From: Schizochytrium sp. CCTCC M209059
Lineage: Eukaryota; Sar; Bigyra; Thraustochytrida; Thraustochytriidae
DNA: 64,000 bases
Direction: 5' to 3'
Assembly: GCA_000818945.1 (NCBI GenBank)
Contig: KN805372.1
Coordinates: forward strand, 1,097,401 to 1,161,400
The translations under genes and the position numbers were made by a program. Shown one piece after another: positions 9,117-19,174 of the stretch (position 1 is its first letter; every line of letters starts with the position of its first letter). A model generated the notes under the pieces. The model saw only the letters and a list, made by a program, of their open reading frames with translations. It was not told the origin of the DNA and made no database searches.

Positions 9117-10889
9117 GTGCAACATGCGTCCGTTCTGGACCCGCAACTCCACACTCTGGGACAGACAGATGGCGCAACAGCCGCTGCAGCCGCGAGCGCC
9201 GCAGCGAGCGCTGCCGTGTCCTCGGGCAAAGCCAGCGCTGCTCAAAAATCGTTTTGGCAAGCCATTACCGTGGGTGACCTCAACACGGTCAAGGTGCTCC
9301 TCAAGCACCGGGACATCAGCATCAACATGTACGACATGGACGGCGAGCAGCGACAGGGCGGGACCGCCCTTCACCTTGCCATCCTGGAAATGCCCACATG
9401 GAAAGGATCCGAGGGCCGCAACGGTATCCAGACTGCTGACTTTGTCAAGGAGTTCATCACGACACTCCTCGAGTACGGTGCTGATATGGAAAAGGTCTGT
9501 CGCTACAAGGGCGAGTGGTATTTGCAAACAGCTGCTGGCAAAACCAAGTCCTTCTTCCCGGAAGGATACGATTCGCTGGGCCTCGTCCTCCAATTCATTG
9601 AAATCACGCGCGGCGCCGAGGTGATCGCCAACGACGTCACCAAGCGCCTCGAACTCATCCGCGACCTCTTGCTTGAGCACATTAACCGTCAGGACCCCAA
9701 GGTCCGCGGTCTCGCTCTCTCCTCGTACGAGCCGCAGCTCTCCGAGTCCCTCGTGGAGCTGTACCGCGGCAGCAAGTACACGGACGTCGAACTGCACTGC
9801 GAAGGGCGCATCTTCAAGGTGCACCGCGTCGTCCTTGCTTCTCGGAGCGTGGTCTTTGACGCGATGTTTAGCTCCAAGCTCCGTGAGTCGCAAAACAATG
9901 TCGTCGAGGTCAAAGAGGTCGACCCGGACGCCCTGCACGCTTTCGTGCAGTTCATGTACACAGACTCGATTGAGCCCTCGCAAGTGCATCTGGCCCCAGA
10001 CCTCTTGGTCCTTGCTAACAGATATGACGTGCAGAGTCTTAAGAAACTCTGCACGGTCACGCTGGGACGCAGCCTTACGGTGCACAACGCTGCGAGCGTG
10101 CTTGCGATCGCAGATTCCGCTCAGGCCCCGGAGCTCAAGCGACATGCGCTTGACTTTTTCGCCGAGAACCTCAAGACTATTAATGAGACGCGGGCAGGTG
10201 ACTATAGCCGCCTTGATGCTGATCTTTTGCGCGAGATTATCGACCATCTGCCACTGCCCAAGCCTCCGAAGAAGCGTATGCGCACCTCTCGTCACGCGGT
10301 CGCGCGAGTCCCGACCTGGCAGGGATTGCACAGCCCGGCACAGCAGCACCCGCTTGTGGCAATGCCGTCTCGCCACGGCGTCACCTCGGCCCCTTCGGTG
10401 TCTTATCCGCGCGAGAGCGCGGCCTCGGGCCCCGGCTCGTCCACGGTGTCTTCTGCCCCCGTGCCATGCCTCACTTCGGTGGTCACGTCTTCGACGTCGG
10501 CACCGCGCCGTCTTCTTGTCGGCCCTGTCTCGGATCCCACTTCCTCGGCCGGACCTGCATCTTCCTCGACGTCCGCCACGGGGCTTGCTGCAACAACGTC
10601 TACATCCACGTCTACATCCACGTCGACTTCGACAGATTCGGGAGCGGGTATTGGTCTTTCGTCGTCGACATCTTCGGACGAGTCGGCCTCTTCCACGGCG
10701 GAGGATGGTGAAGCTGGCCCTGATGAGTCCACCTCATCGGCCCCAGTTCCGGCCCCAGCTGCGGGATCTTCCACCTCTTCTTCGTCGTCTTCGTCGTCTT
10801 CTTCCACGGGTGTGACGAGCGTCGCGGAGCGCTCTCGCAGCGGACGGCACATCACTTCCAGAACGGATGGAATGGACGATGAGGCATGA
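8793..10889 (+). CDS. Ankyrin-BTB/POZ-BACK protein with polyQ and polyH tracts
   Basis: 698 residues from ATG 8793. The frame continues upstream to a TTG but only through low-complexity sequence. The N-terminus is Gln-rich (about 24-50), then carries an eight-His run (84-91) and a long Gln run (about 96-108), followed by an Ala/Ser tract. An ankyrin-like region (about 152-235) has TALHLAIL. A BTB/POZ domain at about 320-425 includes YTDVELHCEGRIFKVHRVVLASRSVVFDAMF. A BACK-like helical region follows to about 500, then a basic KPPKKRMR that could be a nuclear signal. The C-terminal 180 residues are Ser/Thr/Ala-rich. Plant and protist proteins of this layout are often Cullin-3 adaptors or transcriptional co-regulators. 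The target is unknown. Confidence 0.88.
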
Positions 10890-11585
10890 CGCATGTCAAC
10901 TGACGCCCGCTTCCTTCTTTTCCTCATTTCACCCTTTTTCTTCACATGTACGTACCTTGGGCGGAGCCCAGAACTTTCACTCGTACTGCTCATTTTCGTA
11001 TCGCCACGAGAAGGTAGAGTACGACACCCACGCATTTGGCTATCTTACCAGCTTGGTAATGCAAATTCATTTTTTTACCTTTACAATCGATCGAATGGTG
11101 CACATCGTCTGCGTTAAAAACGAAATCGAGCCTCTTAGAAGGATTAGAACAGTAGAAGATCTTCGGTGCATAAAAGAAGGACTCGTTTTTGTTTGGCTCG
11201 TTCGTTTGCAAGACAGTATCTGTGTCAAATTGCCAGAGTTGCTCATTTGCTCGCGAAACCTTTTCGAGTGGAGCTTCCAATCACAACCACAAAGAGGTTG
11301 TTGTCATCGAGTACAGTCTGGTCTACGCAAGCCAAAAGATCGACGATGCGATAAAATGCAATGATGGTGCAATCGCAACAATGAAAGAAGAAGAAGAAAA
11401 AGACAACTACTAAAAAACGAAATCATGGGGTCAAGAAGAAGGTTAAGCTGCTGAAAATGGAATGAGGGTTGCTGCATTTGGCCAAAGATATCGTTGCCCG
11501 CTTTAATTTTTCATCATAAAAAGCATTGGCGGCAACGGCGGGGCCAGGTAAGGTACGTGTGTATGTGTATTTATACGCAGACGAC
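10890..11585. other. Convergent 3' intergenic region
   Basis: Lies between the ends of the BTB gene (plus) and the AGC kinase gene (minus). It is comparatively AT-rich with no sustained coding signal. The short frames overlap each other on both strands and have no recognisable domain. Confidence 0.6.
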
Positions 11586-13259
11586 TCACATGTCCTCGAG
11601 TTCGAGAGAAAATTGACCGAGGCAATCGTCATCGCCAGCACCACCAGCAAGCTCTTCGCCCGCCACGTGCGAAAGCTCGCGAGTTCGGGAGCCTTGATGA
11701 CCCGAAGTGTGATCTGGGGCTGCTTGCGTATGATGATGGTGCGCATGAGCAGTCGAGGCTAAAGGCTCTGCTCCGGTGGTCGTCCCCGCGCGTTCATTGA
11801 GATGGGCGTGAAGCGAGCGCGCCAGACGACTACCACCACCAATGCTGCCGAGCCCATGGCTGTGATAACTGTTGAGCGGAGACTCGGATGGAAGCGCATC
11901 TGGATCTGTGTAGCTAAATCCGCTAAATGCGTGCTCCATGAAACTGGAAGGGTACAGCGGCGAGGCAGCCATCATCTCGTCGCGCATGCTGACGGACGAG
12001 TTGGAGGAATGTGAAGACGAAGACGATGAGGCGCCGACCCCGGGAGCAAGTGGCGGTTTTCCAGCACGCGACATTTTGTTCCCGGATCCCCCGGCAGACT
12101 CGAATGGGATCTGCGTGTAAACCTCATCAAAGTAGAGTTTACCAGCGTCAGGCTTCCATGGTACGGGAACATCCTTGGCCAGCACAGCGTCAAGGTCGAT
12201 GTCGCGAAAAAACTCGTGATATTTGATGACTTCGACAGGCCCGGTGCCGAAGCGATGGCGCGGGTCTTTCTGGAGGAGGCCGCGAATGAGTTCCTTGGCT
12301 GCCGTGGAAATGTGCACACTCGTTGAATCGGGAAAGACCAATTCGCGTCGGCAAATGCCATCAAACATCTCGTGGCGATTCTTCGAGTACCATGGTGGAA
12401 GACCGGTGAGCATCTCAAAGAGCAAAATGCCGAGGCTCCACCAGTCCACGGCGGTGCCGTGGCCGGAACGAAAGAGGACCTCGGGGGCGAGGTACTCGGG
12501 CGTGCCGCAAAAGGTGTCGGTACCATTTGTACATTCGCGAATTCCTTCCTTGGACAGACCAAAGTCAGCTAGCATGACGTGGCCATCGCTGGCAATGAGG
12601 ACATTTTCCGGCTTAAGGTCACGGTAGACAACATCGAACTTGTGCAAGTGCTCGAGGGCCAAGACAAGCTCTGCAGTGTAGAATTTGGCACGTCCTTCGG
12701 AAAAGCGGCCGACGCGAGACAGATGAAAGTATAACTCGCCGCCGCTGCAAAAGTCCATGACCAAATTTAGCGTCGAGGCGGTCCTGTATGCGTATTTGAG
12801 AGAGACGATGAAGGGGTGATTTGAGGTTTGTCCAAGCACACTGCGCTCGGTCATAGTATGGGCTTGCTGTTTCTGCTTGATGATTTTGTGCGTATCGAGC
12901 ACCTTCATCGCGTAGAGTTTACCCTGATCGGCGCGCAGACGGCTTTGCACCAAGACGACCTGAGCAAAAGATCCCGTTCCCAAGGTCATAAGCCGTTTAA
13001 AGTCCCGATTGCTAACCTTGCGCGTTGCCATGCCTCGAGCTGCCGCGACGGCAGCGGCTGAGGTTGAATCAGCATTTTTGAGGTTGTTGTGCTGCTGTTG
13101 AAAACTAGGACCGCGGTTGGTGGGCGACGGGGCTGGTGACACGACATCTTCGGAGGGCTTCTTGCCAAGATGGTCTTGTGCAAAGGTGTCCTTTTTCAGA
13201 GGAGAGGCGCCATTGAATGTCAATGACGCCGGAAGCGGTCGCTTATTGGTGGCCATCAT
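11586..13259 (-). CDS. AGC-family serine/threonine kinase (Akt/S6K/SGK type)
   Basis: 557 residues from ATG 13259, with a second ATG directly after it. The N-terminal 85 residues are polar and Ser/Pro-rich without a PH domain. The kinase domain spans about 86-350. It shows GTGSFAQV, AMKV (Lys119), YRDLKPEN (Asp214), ADFGLSKEGI (Asp232), and the PDK1-type activation loop TFCGTPEYLAPE, whose Thr249 is the likely activating phosphosite. The AGC tail is long. It has FFRDIDLD, a Ser/Ala-rich linker, and FSGFSY (445-450), a hydrophobic motif of form FxxFSY with Ser449 as the expected TORC2-type site. It is predicted to be a PDK1/TOR-regulated growth kinase. The paralogue within the S6K/Akt/SGK group cannot be decided by eye. 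A Ser- and His-rich tail follows the hydrophobic motif, an unusual extension. Confidence 0.9.
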   Translation of the reverse strand: MMATNKRPLPASLTFNGASPLKKDTFAQDHLGKKPSEDVVSPAPSPTNRGPSFQQQHNNLKNADSTSAAAVAAARGMATRKVSNRDFKRLMTLGTGSFAQVVLVQSRLRADQGKLYAMKVLDTHKIIKQKQQAHTMTERSVLGQTSNHPFIVSLKYAYRTASTLNLVMDFCSGGELYFHLSRVGRFSEGRAKFYTAELVLALEHLHKFDVVYRDLKPENVLIASDGHVMLADFGLSKEGIRECTNGTDTFCGTPEYLAPEVLFRSGHGTAVDWWSLGILLFEMLTGLPPWYSKNRHEMFDGICRRELVFPDSTSVHISTAAKELIRGLLQKDPRHRFGTGPVEVIKYHEFFRDIDLDAVLAKDVPVPWKPDAGKLYFDEVYTQIPFESAGGSGNKMSRAGKPPLAPGVGASSSSSSHSSNSSVSMRDEMMAASPLYPSSFMEHAFSGFSYTDPDALPSESPLNSYHSHGLGSIGGGSRLARSLHAHLNERAGTTTGAEPLASTAHAHHHHTQAAPDHTSGHQGSRTRELSHVAGEELAGGAGDDDCLGQFSLELEDM

Positions 13260-14124
13260 GAGGAGAACGGGTGGGTCAGAGAGACTACGTACGTTGTGCG
13301 TATAGTCTAAACGGTGGTGGCGCGAGGGCTGAGCGCTCGAGGATACTCGTTACCTCTTTTTCTTTCTTTCTTTCTTTCTTCTTTTTTCGCAGCTGGATGT
13401 CTCTCGGCGAGTTGCACTTGCTTGCTTTATTGCTTGCTTTATTGCTTGTTTCACCTTTTCTTTCTTCTGCTTCTTTGGCTCTTTGGAAAAAGTTTACCTT
13501 TCCCGTGGCTTTGCCAGTCTGCTTGACGTGGACAGCGCGCAGCCGCAGCAGATCCGTGGTCGTTCCAGACGCGCCCGGAAGCCGAGAGTGTGGTTCCTAA
13601 GGTCGCGGAGGAACAAGCAAAGTCCCGTTCACGAGTATACGCGTATTTCTATCTTCTAGCACCAGCGGGGTCCTCTGCGCATGACGCTTCCGATGCCTCC
13701 AAACCGCTGGCTCGCTGTCTGGCTAGCTCGCGGTACCTAGCTTGCTCGCCGCGGGGATCTTCTACTTACTCCCCTGCGCGCACAGTACAGCGCGACGGCC
13801 TCTTTTTCTCCTCGCAAGAACCAACCGAGCGAGCGCTTCTAACCGACCGAGCGACCACCCGCACCACCAACCGAGCGGGCAAGCAAGCAGGCAGGCGGGA
13901 CCCTCTTCGTTAACAGACAGCTCTAGAGACCTAGGCCTGGCCTAGGCAAGAGGAACCCGGACTCTGCTCGTTCGTTCGCTCGCTCGCTCGGCTCGCTTCC
14001 TCTCCCCTGCTCCGGTCCACGTGTCCGGCGTGTCTGCCTGCGCGCGTCTGCGTCCTGGCCACGAGGCCTCTCTCTCCTCGTCGCGCCCTGACGGCACGAC
14101 GGCACGACGGCGCGAGCGAGCGAG

Positions 14125-14152
14125 CGTGCGTGCGTGCGTGCGTGCGTGCGTG
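14125..14152 (+). repeat. (GCGT)n array
   Basis: About seven GCGT units in the spacer upstream of the AGC kinase gene, followed by GGCT repeats at 14211-14234. Confidence 0.9.
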
Positions 14153-14462
14153 TGCCCGCGGTCCTCGCCGGCAGTTTGCCGTAGCTTTCGCTCTCTGCAG
14201 GCCGCTCTGTGGCTGGCTGGCTGGCTGGCTGGCGGAGACGGCCGGCCTCGTGCAGCTCGCCGTCGCCCGCCCGCTCGCTAGCTCGCGCTGCGGCGCGGCT
14301 TCGAGCTTTCAGGCTCCGCGAGGGCGACGCGCCAGGACCGGCAGTCCTGCTCTTCCTTCGCCAGCGGCCTCGGGCCTAGCCGCGAGTAGAGACCCGTAGC
14401 GCGTTGGCTGTCTGGATTGCAGTGCAGGCCTCGTGCGCTGGCCGGAGTGGTAGTACTAGAGA

Positions 14463-14482
14463 GGCAGGCAGGCAGGCAGGCA
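14463..14482 (+). repeat. (GGCA)n array
   Basis: Five copies of GGCA followed by a short GA run. Confidence 0.9.
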
Positions 14483-14934
14483 GAGAGAGAGAGCAAGCAA
14501 GCAGGGCCTCCCTCCTGGCCTGTTATTTTGGGCGGGTAGCAAGCAGCAGGCAGGCGGCTCGACTCGACTCGGCTCGGCGCGGCTTGGCTTGGCTTGGCTT
14601 GGCTCGACTCGGCTCGGCGCGGCGAGGGGGCGCGGAGCCCGCGGCGGCGAGACGCGCGGCGGAGCGCGGGCCGCTGGCGCGCTGGCCTTCCTGCCTGGCC
14701 TCGCGCGGGACGGCGCTGGAGCTGGAGCCGGATGACGGGATGAAACCGGAGTTGGACGCAGACAGACAGCAAGCACAACCGGGCGCGGCGACGCGCGGTG
14801 CAGGAGAGCCGGCGAGGCGGGCGCGGGGGAGGGCGCGGGGACGGCGGGCGCGAGGGTTTTTCTCGCGCGGCGGGGCGAGGCGCGGGGTCGCGCTGCGCTG
14901 CGCTGCGCTGATGGCCGCCAGCCGGGGTGGGTTT

Positions 14935-14961
14935 CGAATTTGAATTTGAATTTGAATTTGA
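14935..14961 (+). repeat. (GAATTT)n hexanucleotide array
   Basis: Four copies of GAATTT, the last diverging to GAGTTC. It is an AT-rich island inside very GC-rich DNA. Confidence 0.9.
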
Positions 14962-15527
14962 GTTCGAACGCGGACGCGCCGAGGCGCGCGCAAGTGGCGC
15001 AAACGGCGGCGCAAGTGCGCATTGGCCCCGATTCCGCACTTGCGCAGCGCCGCAAGTGGAGAATCCGCCTGCCGGGTGGTACTCCTCTGCCGCCGGGCCC
15101 GCCCGCCCTCGCTCGCTCGCGCGCGCCTCCTGCGCCCTCTCGTGCGCCCTCCTGCGCGCCCCCTCGCGCGCAGAGCCCGCTCCGCGCCGCCCCGCGAAGC
15201 CCCGCGCTCGGCCTCGCGCTCGGCCTCGCGAGGTCCCTAGGATACGCGCGAGCTCTTGGATCCCATCCCGTCCATCCTCTCCATGTCTCCGTCGATGCAA
15301 ACGACGGCTCGAGCAGATCGCCATCCATCGCGCGTGGAGACCGCGCGAGGGAGGGAGCCCGCGGAGGGCGAAGACCCCGCGCGCGGCGCCGCGGGAGGGC
15401 CCGCGAGCGAGGCCCGCGCGGCGTGCCCGGTCCCGTCCATCCCAACGGCGCGCCGCGGCGAGCGTCTTGGAGCGGCGGGCCGCAGTAAGGATGGAAGCAC
15501 GGAGGGAAGGAAGACCTCGAGCTCTTG

Positions 15528-15546
15528 CTGGTGGTGGTGGTGGTGG

Positions 15547-15578
<32 letters not shown>
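15528..15578 (+). repeat. (GGT)n(GCT)n trinucleotide array
   Basis: About seven GGT units pass directly into about ten GCT (CTG/CAG class) units. The reverse-strand frames read as polyPro/polyAla. No supported gene covers it. Confidence 0.9.
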
Positions 15579-15579
<1 letters not shown>

Positions 15580-15892
15580 AGGACCTGCGGCAGACACCTT
15601 TTTCCGTCGTAGCATCTGTGCTGCTACATCCATGTATACGTATATGCATGCACAAGCATGCATGCCTGGCGCGCCACCATCGTCATGTCCTGTCAAGAGC
15701 GCACGCCAAGTTTTCTAGCGAGCTAGCGTGGTCCGTTGCTTGCGGGAAGCAAGGAGTGCAGGAAGCTCGGGAGGAAGAAAAGGGACGGGAGCGACAGCTA
15801 GGCCTAAGCCAGGCCATCTTGCCGTGGTTGATGCGACCTCCCACGCGTGCATCAGGGCTAGCTAGCTGAGCTGCATGGCTGGCTTGGCTGGC

Positions 15893-16040
15893 GGATGGAA
15901 GTGCGGTGCAGTGCAATGCAGTGCAGTTCAAGGCGCGGCGAGACGAGGCAATATAAGGCAATGTCTGATGTAGTGCGCTGCGATGCAATATAACGCAATG
16001 CAACGCAATGCAACGTAATGCAATGCATTGCAATTTACAA
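15893..16040 (+). repeat. Degenerate GCAATGCA-type short tandem array
   Basis: Variants of GTGCA, GCAAT and ACGCAATGCA recur every 5-10 bases over about 150 bases. This suggests an old, decayed short tandem array. Confidence 0.7.
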
Positions 16041-16341
16041 TACATAGCGTCCAGGCTTTTACAGAGGCCAGTCAGCAAGCATTAGCATGCATGCACATCG
16101 GGCCGTCGCGGGGAGCCAGCCAGGTCCTTCATGTGGCGCGTCATGGCGCGGCGCTATTCGATGAGCGAGATTTGTCTTCGCGGCGCAGCTCTGGTCAACG
16201 GAACCACAGATAACAAAAACCGAGAGAACAGAGAGACAAGATCGAAGCCCAGCACAGGAAGACACAGCAAGTTAGCCATTACATGTAAGTTCTCGTAGGA
16301 CCTAGAGTCTCGGTCAGCGAGCGCCAATGCTCGGTCTGAAG

Positions 16342-18027
16342 TTATGCGCTGCCGCCATTGCGGACGCGGAGGATGGGCCGCATGCGCATGGGCGCAGCAT
16401 TGAAGGTAACGTTCAGGACCGGGTCCGGAGAAAAGTCCTGGTCGGAAACGTGTTGAAAGTCGAAGACCCGCAACAGGCGCACAAGCACCGCCTTGGTCTC
16501 CGCAATCGCAAAGGCACGCCCAACGCAGTTGCGCGGGCCCATCGAAAACGGCAGATATGCCATCTCGCGACCCAGCAAGGCCATCTCGATCTTGAGCGGG
16601 CGTCCGTCCTCACGGAGGCGATCGGTCCAACGCTCAGGAATAAAGGCATCCGGATCGTCAAAGTTGTCCGGGTCCCGCTGCGTCAGCTGCGGCCACACAA
16701 AGAGCTCGGAGCCCTCTGGAATGACGAAACCTCCAAGCTCAATGTCCTCGAGCACCTTGCGCGTGAACAAAGCAGATGGGTACAGGCGCAACGCCTCCGT
16801 GACAATCGCATCCAGGTATGGCAAACGGTTCATCGACTCTGGGCTCAACGCCCCGTCAGGGCCGAGCTCCGCGTCGAGCTCAGCGTGGAGCTTGTTCATG
16901 ATACGCTGGTCGCATGTGCTCAAAAGGTAAAGTGCAAACGTGAGCAGGGCCGCGGTTGTGTCGTGACCCGCAAAGACGACAGAAAACATGTTGTCCAAGG
17001 CCTCCTTGCTCGTGAGAGGACGCTGCGAGCCATCTGCGTCCGTCACTTTACCGAGCAGCATGACATCCAAGAGGTCGCGCGGCTCAACGCCGTCCTTGCG
17101 TCGTTGCGTCAGCTCGAGGGCGCGACGCGTCATAATTTTCTTGCACTCGCGACGCAAGATCGCCATGGCCGCGTCAAACTCGCGATTCGCTGCAAAGGGC
17201 AGATTGCGGGTCGCCTGCGCAGGAGGAACAAAGACGCGCGTATTCAGAGTGCTCAGAATCACCTCAAAGGCGTTGTAAAATATCGCATCGTCCGAACTCG
17301 CCGCTTCCAAGCTGCCAAACTCGTGCGACAAGGCAAAGTGGCCCAAACCATCCATCGTCAGCTTGAGAAGCTCTTCTGTCATGTTGATCGTCCCGCACGT
17401 CGCTTCTACGGCCCTCAGTTTGGCAATCAGCTTGTCCGTCGTTGCGTTCATGATCGGCACCGTTCGATTGACAAGTCGGTCCTTGAAGGCAAGATCCAGC
17501 ACCCGGCGTTGCTGATGCCACCACTCGCCCGACGAACTCAAGACTCCATGGCCCAACAGTGGTTCAAAGACCTCGTAGCTTCGTCCTTTCGCAAACTTGT
17601 GTTGGTTCTTGGCGGCCAAAATCTCCCGAATGTATTCCATCTTGTGCACCACCAACACGTGCATGTTATGCACAGGAAGCGCGCGACTTAGACGTTCGTT
17701 GAAATAGTGCACCGCGACAATTCCTTGGCGTCGCAGGCTGTCATCTTTGCGCAAGGACTCACGCATGCCGCGCAGAATGCCCCTGCGGAAGTTCTCAGGG
17801 GTCACAGCCTTGCCACGTGGGATGACGTCTTCACCCACGAGCGCGCCCAGAACATGTCCTTGTCGCGCGACGTGCGCAAGACCGGGGAGCTTGTTCCACA
17901 GAAGCGCGCGTCGACGCATTCGCAAGAGATTTCGTAACAAGATGCCCAGTACAACACTTGAACCCAGGCAAGCTGCTGCAAGACGCAGGGCGCGCGACAG
18001 CGCGGCGTTCGCATCAAAGCCAATCAT
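16342..18027 (-). CDS. Cytochrome P450 monooxygenase
   Basis: 561 residues from the only in-frame ATG of the frame (18027). An N-terminal hydrophobic helix (about 10-33) followed by basic residues (RMRRR) is the usual ER membrane anchor. Family motifs are complete: I-helix AGHDTT (353-358), the ExxR of the K-helix in EALRL (411-415), PERW (464-467), and the haem loop FSMGPRNCVG (494-503) with Cys501 as the axial thiolate. The overall pattern resembles the CYP4/CYP97-like microsomal clade, which often hydroxylates fatty acids, sterols or carotenoids. The substrate is not readable. There is no reductase domain, so a separate NADPH-P450 reductase would be needed. Confidence 0.92.
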   Translation of the reverse strand: MIGFDANAALSRALRLAAACLGSSVVLGILLRNLLRMRRRALLWNKLPGLAHVARQGHVLGALVGEDVIPRGKAVTPENFRRGILRGMRESLRKDDSLRRQGIVAVHYFNERLSRALPVHNMHVLVVHKMEYIREILAAKNQHKFAKGRSYEVFEPLLGHGVLSSSGEWWHQQRRVLDLAFKDRLVNRTVPIMNATTDKLIAKLRAVEATCGTINMTEELLKLTMDGLGHFALSHEFGSLEAASSDDAIFYNAFEVILSTLNTRVFVPPAQATRNLPFAANREFDAAMAILRRECKKIMTRRALELTQRRKDGVEPRDLLDVMLLGKVTDADGSQRPLTSKEALDNMFSVVFAGHDTTAALLTFALYLLSTCDQRIMNKLHAELDAELGPDGALSPESMNRLPYLDAIVTEALRLYPSALFTRKVLEDIELGGFVIPEGSELFVWPQLTQRDPDNFDDPDAFIPERWTDRLREDGRPLKIEMALLGREMAYLPFSMGPRNCVGRAFAIAETKAVLVRLLRVFDFQHVSDQDFSPDPVLNVTFNAAPMRMRPILRVRNGGSA

Positions 18028-18183
18028 CTCTTGCTTCGCTTCTTTGTTGGCTTCCACTCTCGGAATACGTGGAAGGATTGCGCGCGGGTTTTGGTTTTGC
18101 CGAAAGGTATTTGCATCAGGCAATGTATTGATTGAATGCTTGATTGTTTGATTGTTTGATTTTTTCCAATGTGTCAAGGTTCG

Positions 18184-18203
18184 TTCGATCGATCGATCGA
18201 TCG
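18184..18203 (+). repeat. (GATC)n array
   Basis: Four to five GATC units, the same unit as arrays at 35.3 and 40.4 kb. Confidence 0.85.
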
Positions 18204-18307
18204 CCAACGATCCTAGCAAATCGCCTATTAGATTGCTATTCCCACGTTCACGGACACGTGTCGCTTGCAGACTCCCCTTCCTCCCTCCATCCCTTCCTCC
18301 TTTTTTC

Positions 18308-18333
18308 CTCACTCACTCACTCACTCACTCACT
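18308..18333 (+). repeat. (ACTC)n array
   Basis: About six copies of ACTC within the leader region of the P450 gene. Confidence 0.9.
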
Positions 18334-19174
18334 CCATTCCGTGCCATCGTCGCACGAGCGCTGAAGTGCGTGCTTGCGTCCCAAAGCGCTATCTTGGACT
18401 TTTCCTTATATCTTCTTTTGTCAAATCTTGACTGCTGCTAACTCTACCTTTCTCGAGCAGCGACGGACAAGGCCAAGGCCAAGGCGCTGGTGTCCACAGA
18501 TGACCCCGCTTCATTCGTGACCCCACCTCATCCGGATAAAGTGGGACGCTAATGTCCGTTGCCATGACCCGGGAGCAGCCATCGCTCTTGCTGTTACATG
18601 TATATGCACTATGGCTAGGGAGCTCGCCATCATTCATCTTTGGCGCACTGTCGTGCTTCGCTTGCCAACCATTCAGCTGATTGTCGAGAATTGTCTTTCT
18701 CTCTCAACGATGCAATACAATCTTCTGGGTGGAAAAAGAAAGAAAAATGCGTTGCGCACAAGACCGTTGGCCCGTTTCAGTCATAACCTTGCAAAGTTCT
18801 GATTTCGTTCTCTCCACGACTCAATGGAGGACGGAGCCTATGCATGGTGGATGCTCCCTAGGCCTGAGCTAGGCCTATCTGGTCGGTCTGCTCGTTAGTT
18901 CTGGGCTTGCGAAAGTGCTGCAGCTGCCAGCAAAAGTAGATCGGGTCAGCCTGGAGGCGGATGCGCCAAAGGGGGCCCGCAAAGCACTGCCGTTGAATAG
19001 ATTGTTGAAGCAAAGAGCCCACGCGCGGAGCTACGCGCTCTCTCGTCCAGGTAAAGCGAAGATCCACCGCTAGCGTACGTTCGCGACCTAAGAGCTGTTG
19101 TTCGGGATCGACAAAAAAGGAGAGGCAAAGAAAAGCAAAAAACAGCGCGCGTTAACAGAACGAGCCAAACGAAG

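Larger units (their letters stand above)
13260..16341. other. 3-kb low-complexity spacer
   Basis: Lies between the kinase start and the P450 stop. It contains CTTT runs (13355-13385), a CCTAGGCCTGGCCTAGG motif (13930-13946), GCGT, GGCT, GGCA, GAATTT, GGT/GCT arrays and a degenerate GCAATG-type array. Frames up to 472 codons stay open on both strands at once (14278-15718) because of extreme GC content. Their peptides are Arg/Ala/Pro/Ser filler with no domain. I see no supportable gene. Part of it is probably the kinase promoter and leader. Confidence 0.6.
18028..19174. promoter_or_regulatory. Divergent upstream region of the P450 and giant-repeat genes
   Basis: 1.15 kb between head-to-head starts. 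It contains a GATC array (18184-18203) and an ACTC array (18308-18333) on the P450 side. On the giant-gene side a pair of AGGCCT motifs, CCTAGGCCTGAGCTAGGCCTA, sits at 18857-18877, about 300 bases before ATG 19175. No gene seen. Confidence 0.5.

Noticed and set aside
14278..15718. Long open frames on both strands (up to 472 codons)
   Set aside because: Both strands stay open together in very GC-rich repeat DNA. The peptides are Arg/Ala/Pro/Ser filler with no domain, so I take them as composition artefacts.
16327..17691. Plus-strand 454-codon frame
   Set aside because: It is the antisense shadow of the P450 gene, whose motifs are complete on the minus strand.
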